Source: an uncultured SAR116 cluster alpha proteobacterium
GTDB lineage: Bacteria; Pseudomonadota; Alphaproteobacteria; Puniceispirillales; Marisalimonadaceae
Direction of reading: 5' to 3'
NCBI GenBank assembly: GCA_902537945.1
Contig: CACBDG010000003.1
Coordinates: 1 to 64,000 of the forward strand
DNA: 64,000 bases
This document shows positions 9,080 to 17,518 of this stretch, piece after piece; position 1 is the stretch's first letter; the number at the start of each line of letters is the position of its first letter. The notes below the pieces were generated by a model. That model was not told the origin of the DNA. It was given only the letters and a program-made list of their open reading frames with translations, and did no database searches. The translations under genes were made by a program, and so were the position numbers.

Positions 9080-10315
9080 TTAGACATTGGCATATCTGAT
9101 TTGAGGAATAACCCAAAACAATAATGCTCCAAAAAAAGTAAATATACTGCATAAAATGAAACCAAAATTATAACCACCAGTCAAATCAAAAAGAAAACCT
9201 GCCAAAATTGCACCAACAGCTGCTCCAACACCTTGACCTAAATTTGTTGCTCCGTATATAGAAGCTAAACCTTTTCCTGCAAAAATTTCTGCCATCAATG
9301 TTGTTATAATAGGACCACGAGCACCTGCAGATAACCCAAACCCAATAATAAACAAAATTAAAAATATAATTGAAGAATTAACTTGCATAAAAGCCAAACT
9401 AAATATTGCCATAAAACTCAAACCATAACTTACAGTAGCAACAAGATGTCTAGGATACCTGTCAGCCGCCAAGCCAGTCAAAATCATTCCTACAAAATTT
9501 AATATTCCCGCTATTCCAAATGAAAAAGCTGCTTCTACTTCGCTTAAACCTATAAAAACTAAATACGCAACAACGTGAAGAGAAATGCCAAAAATACCTA
9601 TGGCTGTAAAACAAAAAATAAAGAAAAAACCCCAAAATGTTTTTGTGTGAATTGCTTCTTTTAATGTAATACCACCTAAAGCTTTTCCATTTTTTGTTTT
9701 TCTTGGATTGTTTTTTGATCCAATTGAAATTTTTTCCCAAGGAAGAAATGAAACAAAGATTAGCAGTGCAATAAATACATATGATATATACTTATATGAA
9801 AGTTGCCATCCAAAATGATCAATAGAAATTTGGGATAAGGGGGCCATAATAAGAACACCAAGACCTTGTCCAGCATATGCTATTGATAGAGCAGTACCCA
9901 AATTTTTATCAAACCACCTAGAAACCAGACTCTGGGCTGGAATCACGCCAACCATTGAAGCACCTAAGCCACCTAATACACCTAAAAAGGCATAAAATTG
10001 CCAAATTGATGAAAAGTTACCTAAAAAACCATAGGCTATAGATAACAACCCCAAACCAACCATGTAATTAAATTTAGGGCCATACTTATCAAATGACAAA
10101 CCAGATAATAATGAACCTAAACCAAGACAAACCATATAAATAGAATAAATAGAGGCGACTGAAGCTCTGTCCCAAGAAAAATGTGTGCTTAATGGTAACA
10201 AAAAAACTCCAAAACTCTCACCTGCACCTCTACTAATAGATGTGAGGGTTAGACAATATAAAAGAACCAACAATGAAGAAAAAGAAGCTAGTATATAAAA
10301 AACAATATTTCTCAT
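9080..10315 (-). CDS. Major facilitator superfamily transporter (oxalate/formate-antiporter or monocarboxylate type)
   Basis: 411 residues with about 12 membrane spans in two halves. The loop after the second span reads LSFDKYGPKFNYMVG, an MFS loop 2-3 motif variant, and the second half has ADRYPRHLVATVSYG at the equivalent place. LVSRWFDKNLGTALSIAYAGQGLG resembles the oxalate/formate antiporter and monocarboxylate branch. Probable substrate: a small carboxylate. Likely in one transcript with the downstream SMP-30 gene. Confidence 0.85.
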   Translation of the reverse strand: MRNIVFYILASFSSLLVLLYCLTLTSISRGAGESFGVFLLPLSTHFSWDRASVASIYSIYMVCLGLGSLLSGLSFDKYGPKFNYMVGLGLLSIAYGFLGNFSSIWQFYAFLGVLGGLGASMVGVIPAQSLVSRWFDKNLGTALSIAYAGQGLGVLIMAPLSQISIDHFGWQLSYKYISYVFIALLIFVSFLPWEKISIGSKNNPRKTKNGKALGGITLKEAIHTKTFWGFFFIFCFTAIGIFGISLHVVAYLVFIGLSEVEAAFSFGIAGILNFVGMILTGLAADRYPRHLVATVSYGLSFMAIFSLAFMQVNSSIIFLILFIIGFGLSAGARGPIITTLMAEIFAGKGLASIYGATNLGQGVGAAVGAILAGFLFDLTGGYNFGFILCSIFTFFGALLFWVIPQIRYANV

Positions 10316-10406
10316 TATAATTAATTGAACTAAGTTTAAATTGCTTTCAAGTCTTTAAAAAAATTGTTAAAATTACTTTTGAAATAAAAAAAATTGAATA
10401 TTATTT

Positions 10407-10880
10407 ATGTATCAAAAGACCAATCCAGAAATTGAAAAGAAAATTCAAAATATTTTAGAAGGTGATTATGAAATATCAGTTCTAGGAACAAATGGAAAGG
10501 ATAACTTCCCTTTTCTTTCTAAAATCATACCAATGTATAAAAATAAAAAGTTATATCTTCTTATAAGTGACCTTAGTGAACATACTCAAAATATTATTTT
10601 AAATCAATATGTTAGTATATATTTTTCATTAAAGGAGTTAAATAAAACAAAATCAAACAATCCAAGATTAACAATAAATGGAATTATTAAAAAACATTTT
10701 TTAGACAAAGAAGATAAAGAATTTGTTGATCTTTTAAACTCATATCAAAAAATTGAAAACGGAAGTAAAATGTGGGGCATGTTTACTGATTTTAATTTCT
10801 ATAGCCTTGAACCACATAGAGCTTTATACATTGAAGGCTTTGGCAAAGCTTATCAAAAAGAATATAAAAATGATAAATAG
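10407..10880 (+). CDS. Pyridoxamine 5'-phosphate oxidase-fold, FMN-binding protein
   Basis: 157 residues with the split-barrel flavin fold: YEISVLGTNGKDNFPFLSKI as the first strands, KLYLLISDLSEHTQNI (the loop that normally contacts FMN phosphate), and a C-terminal DFNFYSLEPHRALYIEGFGKA typical of HugZ/heme-utilisation-like and general-stress FMN proteins. It could be a flavin reductase, a heme-handling protein or an F420/FMN oxidoreductase; the sequence does not decide. Single gene between divergent MFS and convergent TRAP genes. Confidence 0.75.
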   Translation: MYQKTNPEIEKKIQNILEGDYEISVLGTNGKDNFPFLSKIIPMYKNKKLYLLISDLSEHTQNIILNQYVSIYFSLKELNKTKSNNPRLTINGIIKKHFLDKEDKEFVDLLNSYQKIENGSKMWGMFTDFNFYSLEPHRALYIEGFGKAYQKEYKNDK

Positions 10881-10893
10881 TCTAATAAATAAT

Positions 10894-12645
10894 TTATATA
10901 AACATCACAAATAAAGCTAATACAAATGCAGTCAATTTAACTATTATCAAATTTTTACTGATAAAAGCATAGGACAACATAACCAAGCTTAAAGCAATCT
11001 TTACAAACGCTGTCATTGAAGAAAGAAAATCTGTGTCTAGTTTAATGATTGCTTCGTTTGCTATCATCGCTAGTGGAATAAAATATAATCCAATTCCTAA
11101 ACTCATTGATGTCAAAGAAACTTTTAACCAGTTTTCAGATACCATTCCTGAAGCAATAAAAACTGTACCACAAACAGGCGGTGTGATAGTTGATAATAAT
11201 GCAAACCAAAATACAAATAAATGAACTTGAAGAAGATCAAGTCCCATATCAACCAAAGCTGGACCTGCAACAGAAACACATATTACATAAGCTGCTGTAG
11301 TAGGTACTTCCATACCTAATAACAAACAAGCGATTCCTGTTAAAATAAGAGCAGGCCAGATACTATTATCTGATAAAGATATAATTAAAGAAGTAAGTTT
11401 TACTCCTAAACCAGTCATTGATAATACACCAATTATAATTGAAGCACATATTATAATCGAACCAATAAGGGCAATCTGTCGTCCAGAAGAAACACAAGCT
11501 TCAAAAAATCTGGTTATACCTAAATGAAAATTAAAAATATTTTTTATATTAAAAAAAAGTAAAATTAAAGCTGCTAAAATAGATATCGAAGCGGAATATT
11601 GAGGTGTAAAACCTATAAACATCAGAAAAAGCAATATGGAAAATGGAATCAAAAAAAATAGAGAGGTTAAAATTACTGTATTAATATCTGGTAGATTATC
11701 CTTTTTCATTGGTTTTAGATTATAAATTTTACAATAAAAATTAATACCAACCCAAACTGCAAAGAAGAATAGAATAGCTGGCAAAAAAGCGGCAATTATA
11801 ATTTTATCATATGGAACACCAGTTAACTCCACCATAACAAATGCTCCTGCACCCATTAAGGGTGGCATGATCTGACCTCCTGAGGATGCTACAGCCTCTA
11901 CTGATGCAGCCAACCTCTTAGGATAATTTAACTTTATCATTGCTGGCAAGGTAACCATTCCTGTAGAGGCAACATTTGCAGATGCTGAACCTGATATAGA
12001 ACCAAAAAGAGCAGACGAAATTACTGAAACTTTTGCAGCCCCTCCTTTTAATTTTCCTGCAAAAGCGATTGCAATATTCATGAACCCTGAACCAGCTTCG
12101 CCAGAATTTAAAAAAGAGCCAAATATAACAAATATTGACACTATAGACACAGAAACACCTGTCAAAGGGCCCCATAATCCACCTTCAGCAATTGTAAGTG
12201 TTCCAAAAAAGCTATTTAAAGGAAGTCCTGGATGACCAAACTCACCAGGTATATGTTCTCCAAAAACTCCATATAACAATGCTACAAAACTTACAATAGG
12301 CAAAGGCCATCCTACTGATCGTCTTGCAGCCTCTAACACAATTAAAATTAATATTAAAGAGATAATTAATTGAAATTTATTTTCTAAAAATCCATATTGA
12401 TCCATTAACTGATTTGAAAAAATGGCAATATAGAGACATGATGTCATTCCTATAATGACAATGAAAACGTTAATAAATAATTTTAATTTTGTTTCATTAT
12501 TGTAAAGAAAAATCCAAGGCAAAATTAAAGCCAAATGTAATGGCCTTGAAATCAAATTAGGGACTAATCCAGAAAAAATAAGGTAAATGTGAAAAGCTAT
12601 AGAAATAAACCCAAAGACAATCCACATTTTATAATTAAGCGTCAT
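10894..12645 (-). CDS. TRAP transporter fused permease (DctQ-DctM fusion, TAXI type)
   Basis: 583 residues, strongly hydrophobic throughout (some 14-16 spans). The C-terminal two-thirds carries the DctM features GSFLNSGEAGSGFMNIAIAF, SVISSALFGSISGSASANVA, and ASSGGQIMPPLMGAGAFVM; the N-terminal four-span block is the fused DctQ part. Single-chain permeases of this kind pair with TAXI-type binding proteins, and exactly such a gene lies 6 bases upstream. Slightly shorter than many fused TRAP permeases (around 650 residues), apparently from a short N-terminus. The system imports an organic acid by sodium-driven transport; the ligand is unknown. Confidence 0.92.
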   Translation of the reverse strand: MTLNYKMWIVFGFISIAFHIYLIFSGLVPNLISRPLHLALILPWIFLYNNETKLKLFINVFIVIIGMTSCLYIAIFSNQLMDQYGFLENKFQLIISLILILIVLEAARRSVGWPLPIVSFVALLYGVFGEHIPGEFGHPGLPLNSFFGTLTIAEGGLWGPLTGVSVSIVSIFVIFGSFLNSGEAGSGFMNIAIAFAGKLKGGAAKVSVISSALFGSISGSASANVASTGMVTLPAMIKLNYPKRLAASVEAVASSGGQIMPPLMGAGAFVMVELTGVPYDKIIIAAFLPAILFFFAVWVGINFYCKIYNLKPMKKDNLPDINTVILTSLFFLIPFSILLFLMFIGFTPQYSASISILAALILLFFNIKNIFNFHLGITRFFEACVSSGRQIALIGSIIICASIIIGVLSMTGLGVKLTSLIISLSDNSIWPALILTGIACLLLGMEVPTTAAYVICVSVAGPALVDMGLDLLQVHLFVFWFALLSTITPPVCGTVFIASGMVSENWLKVSLTSMSLGIGLYFIPLAMIANEAIIKLDTDFLSSMTAFVKIALSLVMLSYAFISKNLIIVKLTAFVLALFVMFI

Positions 12646-12651
12646 ATAATA

Positions 12652-13605
12652 TTATTTATGATGATCTGCTAACTTTACCCCTATTTCTTCGTAATACTTC
12701 ACTGCACCTGAGTGTACTTTAGTTGATACATTAGATATCATTTCAGGAGTTACTCCATTCCACCATTTAGCTGCTTCTCCCAATTTGCCCTTATTTTCCC
12801 AATAAGCTTTAGTAAGATTATAGGCTACGTTTTTGCTCATATTAGTTGTAGCATATGCAACAACTGGCAATGAAGTTGTTGTAATATCACTATTTTGACC
12901 TTTATATGTACCAGAGGGTATTGTTAGTTTTGTTCTTTTAGATGATTTAATTTGATCCTCTGTAAGGGATATTACATTCACTCCCATAGACGCCGCAGCT
13001 TCTATAACATTAGGAGCTGGATAAGAGCCAGCTGTAACAAATCCATCAATTTGCCCATTTTTGAGAGCTGGTACAGCGTTAGAAAGTTCTACTTGAGCTA
13101 ATTTAACTTTTCCTTCTAAACCAAATTTTTTAATATATTTTGCTCCCTCTTTAGCGCCAAAAGAACCTTTTCCAAGTAAAATTGTTTTACCAGCCATATC
13201 AGAAAAATTTTTCACGCCTGACTTTTTTGACATAACAAAATGCATTGTTAAGGAAGGAATCGGAAACAAAGCTCTTATGTTTTTATAGTTGGGATTACCT
13301 TTCCCCTTAAACATAGCTTTTTCTGCTATAGCTAATTTCACTAAGACAGGTGGTGTAGTAAATACATAATTTCCGGTCCTTGCTGCAACTTCTTTTACAT
13401 TTTGAACAGAGCCTTGACTTTCTTCAATAGTCAAAATCATTTTGCCATTAGTTGATTTTTTCATAGTATCAGCAATTTGCACAGCCATCTGGTAATAAGA
13501 TGAAGTAGATTTTGCTGATTTATAAGTTATTCTTGTTTCTGAAAAAACTGCACTTGTAAAAAATGCAGAAATCACAGATAAAATTAATATTTTTATAACT
13601 TTCAT
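12652..13605 (-). CDS. TAXI family TRAP transporter solute-binding protein
   Basis: 317 residues with a Sec signal peptide (MKVIKILILSVISAFFTSAVFS, cleavage near residue 22). The mature protein follows the TAXI (TRAP-associated extracytoplasmic immunogenic protein) pattern: QIADTMKKSTNGKMILTIEESQ region, NVKEVAARTGNYVFTT, DMAGKTILLGKGSFGAKEGAK and ALKNGQIDGFVTAGSYPAP. It captures a ligand in the periplasm and hands it to the fused permease downstream. GGGAGG lies upstream of the ATG. First gene of the two-gene operon. Confidence 0.9.
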   Translation of the reverse strand: MKVIKILILSVISAFFTSAVFSETRITYKSAKSTSSYYQMAVQIADTMKKSTNGKMILTIEESQGSVQNVKEVAARTGNYVFTTPPVLVKLAIAEKAMFKGKGNPNYKNIRALFPIPSLTMHFVMSKKSGVKNFSDMAGKTILLGKGSFGAKEGAKYIKKFGLEGKVKLAQVELSNAVPALKNGQIDGFVTAGSYPAPNVIEAAASMGVNVISLTEDQIKSSKRTKLTIPSGTYKGQNSDITTTSLPVVAYATTNMSKNVAYNLTKAYWENKGKLGEAAKWWNGVTPEMISNVSTKVHSGAVKYYEEIGVKLADHHK

Positions 13606-13687
13606 AAATTCCTCCCATATTTTTGTTCAAAAAGGTATATTATTAAATTATAATTTGGAAGTAATTAATTAAATATTAGATATATAA

Positions 13688-13903
13688 ATGAAAGACTTGT
13701 TAAAACCTCTTAATTCAACACTAGAAATTTTTCAGGCAAAAATAAATTTTTTATTTCTAATGATTGAGATTTTGTTAGGTTTAATTTTTGTATTATTAAT
13801 TATATGGATTTATGGATTTATTAAAAAAAATTTAGGTATTGATAAACAGACAAAAGAAATAGAAAAAATAAGAAAAATTATAGAAAAAAAATTTAAAGAA
13901 TAA
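13688..13903 (+). CDS. Small single-span membrane protein, unknown function
   Basis: 71 residues. A hydrophobic span (residues ~21-45, LFLMIEILLGLIFVLLIIWI) is followed by a highly charged Lys/Glu helix that could form a coiled coil. I do not recognise a family. It is divergent from the TRAP operon and convergent with another small gene, so it may be a single-gene unit. No clear ribosome-binding site. It could be a real small membrane protein or a chance reading frame; the membrane span followed by a charged helix favours a real gene. Confidence 0.45.
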   Translation: MKDLLKPLNSTLEIFQAKINFLFLMIEILLGLIFVLLIIWIYGFIKKNLGIDKQTKEIEKIRKIIEKKFKE

Positions 13904-13905
13904 AT

Positions 13906-14124
13906 CTAGAATGGAAATCTAGAATTTTGAACATTTTTTCTATAAATTTTAAATTCTTTCCCTTTAGCAACTGGCAAACATGTGAACTGTGGAGCTGATA
14001 ACCCAACTTCTCTCATTTCAGCAGCTGCATTTTGGGATTCTGAAAAACATTTAGCTGCGTTCTTATACCTAAGACCACTATCAATTACATCGTTACCTAA
14101 AACCCAAATTAGTAAAAATTCCAT
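13906..14124 (-). CDS. Small protein of unknown function
   Basis: 72 residues starting MEFLLIWVLGNDVIDSG. The mixed composition (AAKCFSESQNAAAEMREVG, then APQFTCLPVAKGKEFKIY) is less biased than random AT-rich frames in this genome, with two cysteines about 28 residues apart. An opposite-strand frame (13982-14194) covers much of it, so one of the two is a shadow; this one is preferred for its composition and because it follows hsp20 on the same strand. No ribosome-binding site is evident and no family is recognised. Confidence 0.4.
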   Translation of the reverse strand: MEFLLIWVLGNDVIDSGLRYKNAAKCFSESQNAAAEMREVGLSAPQFTCLPVAKGKEFKIYRKNVQNSRFPF

Positions 14125-14147
14125 TGTTACGCATGCCTATGTATCAA

Positions 14148-14170
14148 GGTTAGGGCAAAATGCCCTAACC
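14148..14170 (-). terminator. Hairpin after hsp20 (terminator-like)
   Basis: A perfect 10-bp inverted repeat (GGTTAGGGCA, three-base loop, TGCCCTAACC) begins 10 bases after the hsp20 stop. It is the most GC-rich stem in this AT-rich neighbourhood. Only two U residues follow on the minus strand, so it is either a weak intrinsic terminator or an mRNA 3'-end stabiliser. Confidence 0.5.
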
Positions 14171-14179
14171 CAAAGCTAT

Positions 14180-14602
14180 TTAAGCAGTTTTTAAAGCTAT
14201 TTGCCTTGGCTTTCTCTCTTCAGGTACTTCCCTAAGAAGAGATACGGTTAACAAACCATTAGACAATTTGGCTTCTTTAACATCTACGTATTGTTCTAAT
14301 CTAAATTTTTGTTCAAAAGATCTTTTTGCAATACCTTTATAAATATATTGCACGCTATCATTTTGAACTTCAGATCCACCATTACCTTTGATAGTAAGAA
14401 CACCGTCATGTACATCTATACTTATGTCTTTTTTGTTAAAACCGGAAACTGCTAGTGTAATCTCGTACTCATCATCTGATATTCTAATAATATCATGAGC
14501 AGGAAAAGAACTTTGTTTTTGGTTAGAAATGCTTTCTAGTTCATTGAAGAGGTTATCAAAACCTACAAATGATCTCAAAGCAAGCGTTGGTAAAATAGTC
14601 AT
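14180..14602 (-). CDS. Small heat shock protein, Hsp20/IbpA family
   Basis: 140 residues. The alpha-crystallin domain spans about residues 33-125: DIIRISDDEYEITLAVSGF, IDVHDGVLTIKG, IAKRSFEQKFRLEQYVDV and AKLSNGLLTVSL (the GVL/GLL strand motifs). The N-terminus MTILPTLALRSFVGFDNLFNEL is typical of IbpA-type ATP-independent holdases, which keep unfolded proteins refoldable in the cytoplasm. A strong AAGGAG lies 8 bases before the ATG but is embedded in a hairpin (see the thermometer entry), and a heat-shock-like promoter lies ~95 bases upstream. Single-gene unit. Confidence 0.93.
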   Translation of the reverse strand: MTILPTLALRSFVGFDNLFNELESISNQKQSSFPAHDIIRISDDEYEITLAVSGFNKKDISIDVHDGVLTIKGNGGSEVQNDSVQYIYKGIAKRSFEQKFRLEQYVDVKEAKLSNGLLTVSLLREVPEERKPRQIALKTA

Positions 14603-14608
14603 AATTAT

Positions 14609-14687
14609 CTCCTTATAAAGCGAGTTTTATTCAACATCCCAATAACGGCGATGTTATTTATTAAATTGTGACCCATTATGGCGACAC
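14609..14687 (-). promoter_or_regulatory. ROSE-like RNA thermometer in the hsp20 leader (candidate)
   Basis: Read on the minus strand, the ~90-base leader can form three consecutive hairpins. The one next to the start (14609-14624) pairs CUCGCU with AGGAG across the loop UUAUA, leaving the G of UCGCU bulged. That is the UYGCU / anti-Shine-Dalgarno arrangement of ROSE elements, which control small heat-shock genes in alphaproteobacteria. Upstream, 14633-14655 pairs AACAUC-CC with GG-GAUGUU, again with a bulged G, and 14668-14687 pairs GUG..CGCC with GGG.CAC. Pairings were found by eye; stability was not computed. Confidence 0.55.
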
Positions 14688-14697
14688 TTTTGTTATT

Positions 14698-14722
14698 TAA
14701 TGTTGAAAATCTTTTTTTCAAG
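14698..14722 (-). promoter_or_regulatory. Candidate heat-shock (sigma-32-type) promoter for hsp20
   Basis: On the minus strand CTTGAA (14717-14722), an exact match to the core of the sigma-32 -35 consensus, is followed after 11 bases by CAACATTA (14698-14705), a partial match to CCCCATNT. Transcription would start near 14690-14694, just before the first leader hairpin, consistent with the proposed thermometer. The -10 match is weak. Confidence 0.35.
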
Positions 14723-14742
14723 ACCTAGTATTTAAAATTATT

Positions 14743-16356
14743 ATGGAGGCTTATTTGGATACTACTAAATCTTTGGATACATTAATTATTGGAGCTGGTT
14801 TTGCAGGAATGTATAGTTTACATAAACAGCTGTCTGATGGATTTAAAGCAGAAATTTACGAACAAGCAGATGATGTTGGAGGAACCTGGTATTGGAATAG
14901 ATATCCTGGAGCTAGATGCGATATTGAAAGTATGGATTATTCATATTCATTTTCAGAAGAATTACAACAAGAGTGGAATTGGAAAGAAAAATATGGAACT
15001 CAACCAGAACTTTTAAAATATGCTCAATATGTCAGTAAAAAATTTAACTTAAGAGATAAAATAAATTTTAACACAAAAATAACGAAAGCAAATTTTAATG
15101 AAAAGCATCAAAATTGGTTCATAAAAACTGATAGAGATGAAGTTATCACTTCTAAAAACTTAATTTTAGCAACTGGAAATTTGTCTACCCCAAACACACC
15201 TCATTTTCCTGGAATAAATGAATTTAAAGGAAATATCTACCATACTGGTGCTTGGCCCAAAAAAATGCCAGACTTTAAGGGAAAAAGAGTTGGTATCATT
15301 GGCACGGGTTCATCTGGCGTTCAATCAATTCCAATAATTTCAGAAACTGCACAACAGTTATTAGTTTTCCAACGCACTCCAAACTTTAGTTTACCAGCAA
15401 GACACAGAGATCTGCCGGATGATCGAAGGGATGAGTATAAGAAAAACTATAAAAAATATAGAAATCTTGCCAAAAATTCTTCTTTTGGGATAGCTAAATA
15501 TCAACCACCAACTCAATCTGCTTTTGATGTAAGTGAATATGAAAGAAATGACATTTATGAAAAGGCTTGGCAAGAAGGTGGCCAAGCCATGTTATTTGCT
15601 TTTACTGATCTATTAACTGATGAGAAAGCAAATGAAACAGCTGCAGAGTTTGTACGCAATAAAATTAGAAAAATTGTCAAAAACAAAAGAACTGCTGAAT
15701 TACTATGTCCCAATAATCATCCGATTGGAACAAAAAGACTATGTTTAGATAGTAACTATTTTGAAACTTATAACAAAGAAAATGTATCGTTAATTGATGT
15801 TTCAAATAATCGAATTGAGAAAATTACTCATAATGGATTAATTACAAATAATACCGAATACTTATTTGACGATTTAGTTTTCGCAACAGGCTTTGATGCA
15901 ATGACTGGAGCAGTTAATGCAATAGATATCAGAAATGAAAACGATACAAGCTTAAAATCAATATGGGACAAAGGTCCAAAAACATATTTAGGTATAATGG
16001 TATCAAACTTCCCTAATCTTTTTATGATTACAGGACCTCAAAGCCCGGGTGTAAAAAGTCAGATGATATTATCAATAGAGCAACATGTTGATTTTGTTCA
16101 TAATTTGATCGTTCATAAACAAAAAAATAATTTTAATACTGTTTCAGCAAATTTAAATAGTCAGAATGAATGGGTTAATCATAATAATGAAGTTGCAAAC
16201 TCAACTTTATACCCATTAGCTCATTCTTGGTATAATGGTGATAACATAGTAGGAAAATCGAGGAATTTTATGCCCTATGTCGGTGGAGTTGCAAATTATA
16301 AAAATATTTGTGATGAAAAAATTAAAAACAATTTTGAAGGGTTTGAGTTTTTATAA
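14743..16356 (+). CDS. Flavin-containing (Baeyer-Villiger type) monooxygenase
   Basis: 537 residues. FAD-binding GAGFAG near residue 17, then VGGTWYWNRYPGARCDIES, NADPH-binding GTGSSGVQS near 186, and the Baeyer-Villiger fingerprint FxGxxxHxxxWP as FKGNIYHTGAWP near 160-171; DDLVFATGFDA lies in the C-terminal half. The closest well-known relatives are cyclohexanone and phenylacetone monooxygenases, which insert oxygen next to a ketone using NADPH and O2. Substrate unknown. The start is uncertain: no ribosome-binding site precedes the ATG at 14743, but GGAGG at 14745-14749 is well placed for a TTG at 14755, which would remove four residues. Divergent from hsp20. Confidence 0.92.
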   Translation: MEAYLDTTKSLDTLIIGAGFAGMYSLHKQLSDGFKAEIYEQADDVGGTWYWNRYPGARCDIESMDYSYSFSEELQQEWNWKEKYGTQPELLKYAQYVSKKFNLRDKINFNTKITKANFNEKHQNWFIKTDRDEVITSKNLILATGNLSTPNTPHFPGINEFKGNIYHTGAWPKKMPDFKGKRVGIIGTGSSGVQSIPIISETAQQLLVFQRTPNFSLPARHRDLPDDRRDEYKKNYKKYRNLAKNSSFGIAKYQPPTQSAFDVSEYERNDIYEKAWQEGGQAMLFAFTDLLTDEKANETAAEFVRNKIRKIVKNKRTAELLCPNNHPIGTKRLCLDSNYFETYNKENVSLIDVSNNRIEKITHNGLITNNTEYLFDDLVFATGFDAMTGAVNAIDIRNENDTSLKSIWDKGPKTYLGIMVSNFPNLFMITGPQSPGVKSQMILSIEQHVDFVHNLIVHKQKNNFNTVSANLNSQNEWVNHNNEVANSTLYPLAHSWYNGDNIVGKSRNFMPYVGGVANYKNICDEKIKNNFEGFEFL

Positions 16357-16381
16357 CGCTTATATTTGATAGGGAAATAAA

Positions 16382-17470
16382 ATGGAAATCTCAAAAATTG
16401 AAGTAAATGCTTACAAAATACCTTTACCTGAACCTGTAGAGGCTTTCGCTGCCGGTGTCATGAAAGCATTTGATTTAGTAGTCTGTAAAATCATTAATGA
16501 TAACGGAGCGCATGGCATTGGTTATATCACTGTTCATGAAAATCAAGGTTTAGCAATTGCTGCAATTATAAAAAATAGTTTTATACCTATTATTTTGAAA
16601 AAGGATCCTAGATTAATTGAGTTACTATGGAAAGAAATGTGGAAAGCCACCCACTATGCCGGAAGGGGTGCACCTGTAAGTTTTGCTATTGCTGCTGTTG
16701 ATGTTGCACTTTGGGATCTTAAAGGTAAATGCTTAAATGAACCATTATGGAGATTGCTCGGTGGCTGTAAAAAAGAAGTATTAGCTTATGCAGGAAATAT
16801 TGATTTAAACTTTACAATAGAAAAATTGCTTAATGGAGCTTCTAAATCTCTTGATGACGGCTTCAGATCAATCAAAATGAGGCTAGGTAGAGAATATTTA
16901 TCTGAGGATATTAAAAGATTAGATGCCATGAGAACTCATTTACCAGATGACATTATGTTAATGGCAGATGCTAATGAGGCATGGAGAATTGATCAAGCTG
17001 TAATAGCTTTTAAAGAGATAGAAAAATTTAATTTAGTTTGGCTTGAAGAGCCAATAAAACCAGATGATTTTGTAAGTTATGCTCACTTAAGATCTTTAGG
17101 GAAAATCCCCATTGCCGCGGGTGAAAATCTTCATACTCTTTCTGAATTTAATCAACTTATTAATGTTGGTGGTGTTGATTTTCTTGAACCTGACTTAACA
17201 ACTTGTGGAGGTATTACGCCTTTCATGAAAGTAGCAAAATTAGCAGAAATAAATAATTTACCAATATGTTCTCATGGAGTTCATGAATTACATGTACATC
17301 TACTCGCATCATGCCCTAATGCCTCTTATTTGGAATTCCATGCATGGAGAATTGACGAATTCATTGAATCTCCTCTTAAAGTTAAAGAAGGTTTTACCCA
17401 AGCTCCTGAAATGCCTGGACATGGCATAATTTTTGATTTTGATAAGTTGACAAAATTTCGTATCAACTAA
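16382..17470 (+). CDS. Mandelate racemase/muconate lactonizing enzyme (enolase superfamily) protein
   Basis: 362 residues. The numbering almost matches mandelate racemase: Lys165-Met-Arg167 (the K-x-K site, second Lys replaced by Arg), metal ligands Asp196, Glu222 and Glu248, and His298 in SHGVHELHVHL as the opposite general base. The fold has the usual N-terminal capping domain (1-125) and barrel. Such enzymes abstract a proton alpha to a carboxylate, most often dehydrating sugar acids or racemising hydroxy acids. AGGGA precedes the ATG. It lies between a monooxygenase and a thioesterase on the same strand, so all three may be co-transcribed. The exact substrate cannot be told. Confidence 0.9.
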   Translation: MEISKIEVNAYKIPLPEPVEAFAAGVMKAFDLVVCKIINDNGAHGIGYITVHENQGLAIAAIIKNSFIPIILKKDPRLIELLWKEMWKATHYAGRGAPVSFAIAAVDVALWDLKGKCLNEPLWRLLGGCKKEVLAYAGNIDLNFTIEKLLNGASKSLDDGFRSIKMRLGREYLSEDIKRLDAMRTHLPDDIMLMADANEAWRIDQAVIAFKEIEKFNLVWLEEPIKPDDFVSYAHLRSLGKIPIAAGENLHTLSEFNQLINVGGVDFLEPDLTTCGGITPFMKVAKLAEINNLPICSHGVHELHVHLLASCPNASYLEFHAWRIDEFIESPLKVKEGFTQAPEMPGHGIIFDFDKLTKFRIN

Positions 17471-17518
17471 AAAATTATAAATTGTTCTTTCAATAATCAA
17501 TTATTAAAGGAAAATTTT

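Noticed and set aside
9462-9740. 92-codon minus-strand frame inside the MFS gene
   Set aside because: Out-of-frame shadow rich in Lys, Phe and Tyr without domains.
13982-14194. 70-codon plus-strand frame opposite the small gene at 13906-14124
   Set aside because: It runs through the hsp20 3' hairpin into the hsp20 end; the minus-strand frame is the better candidate.
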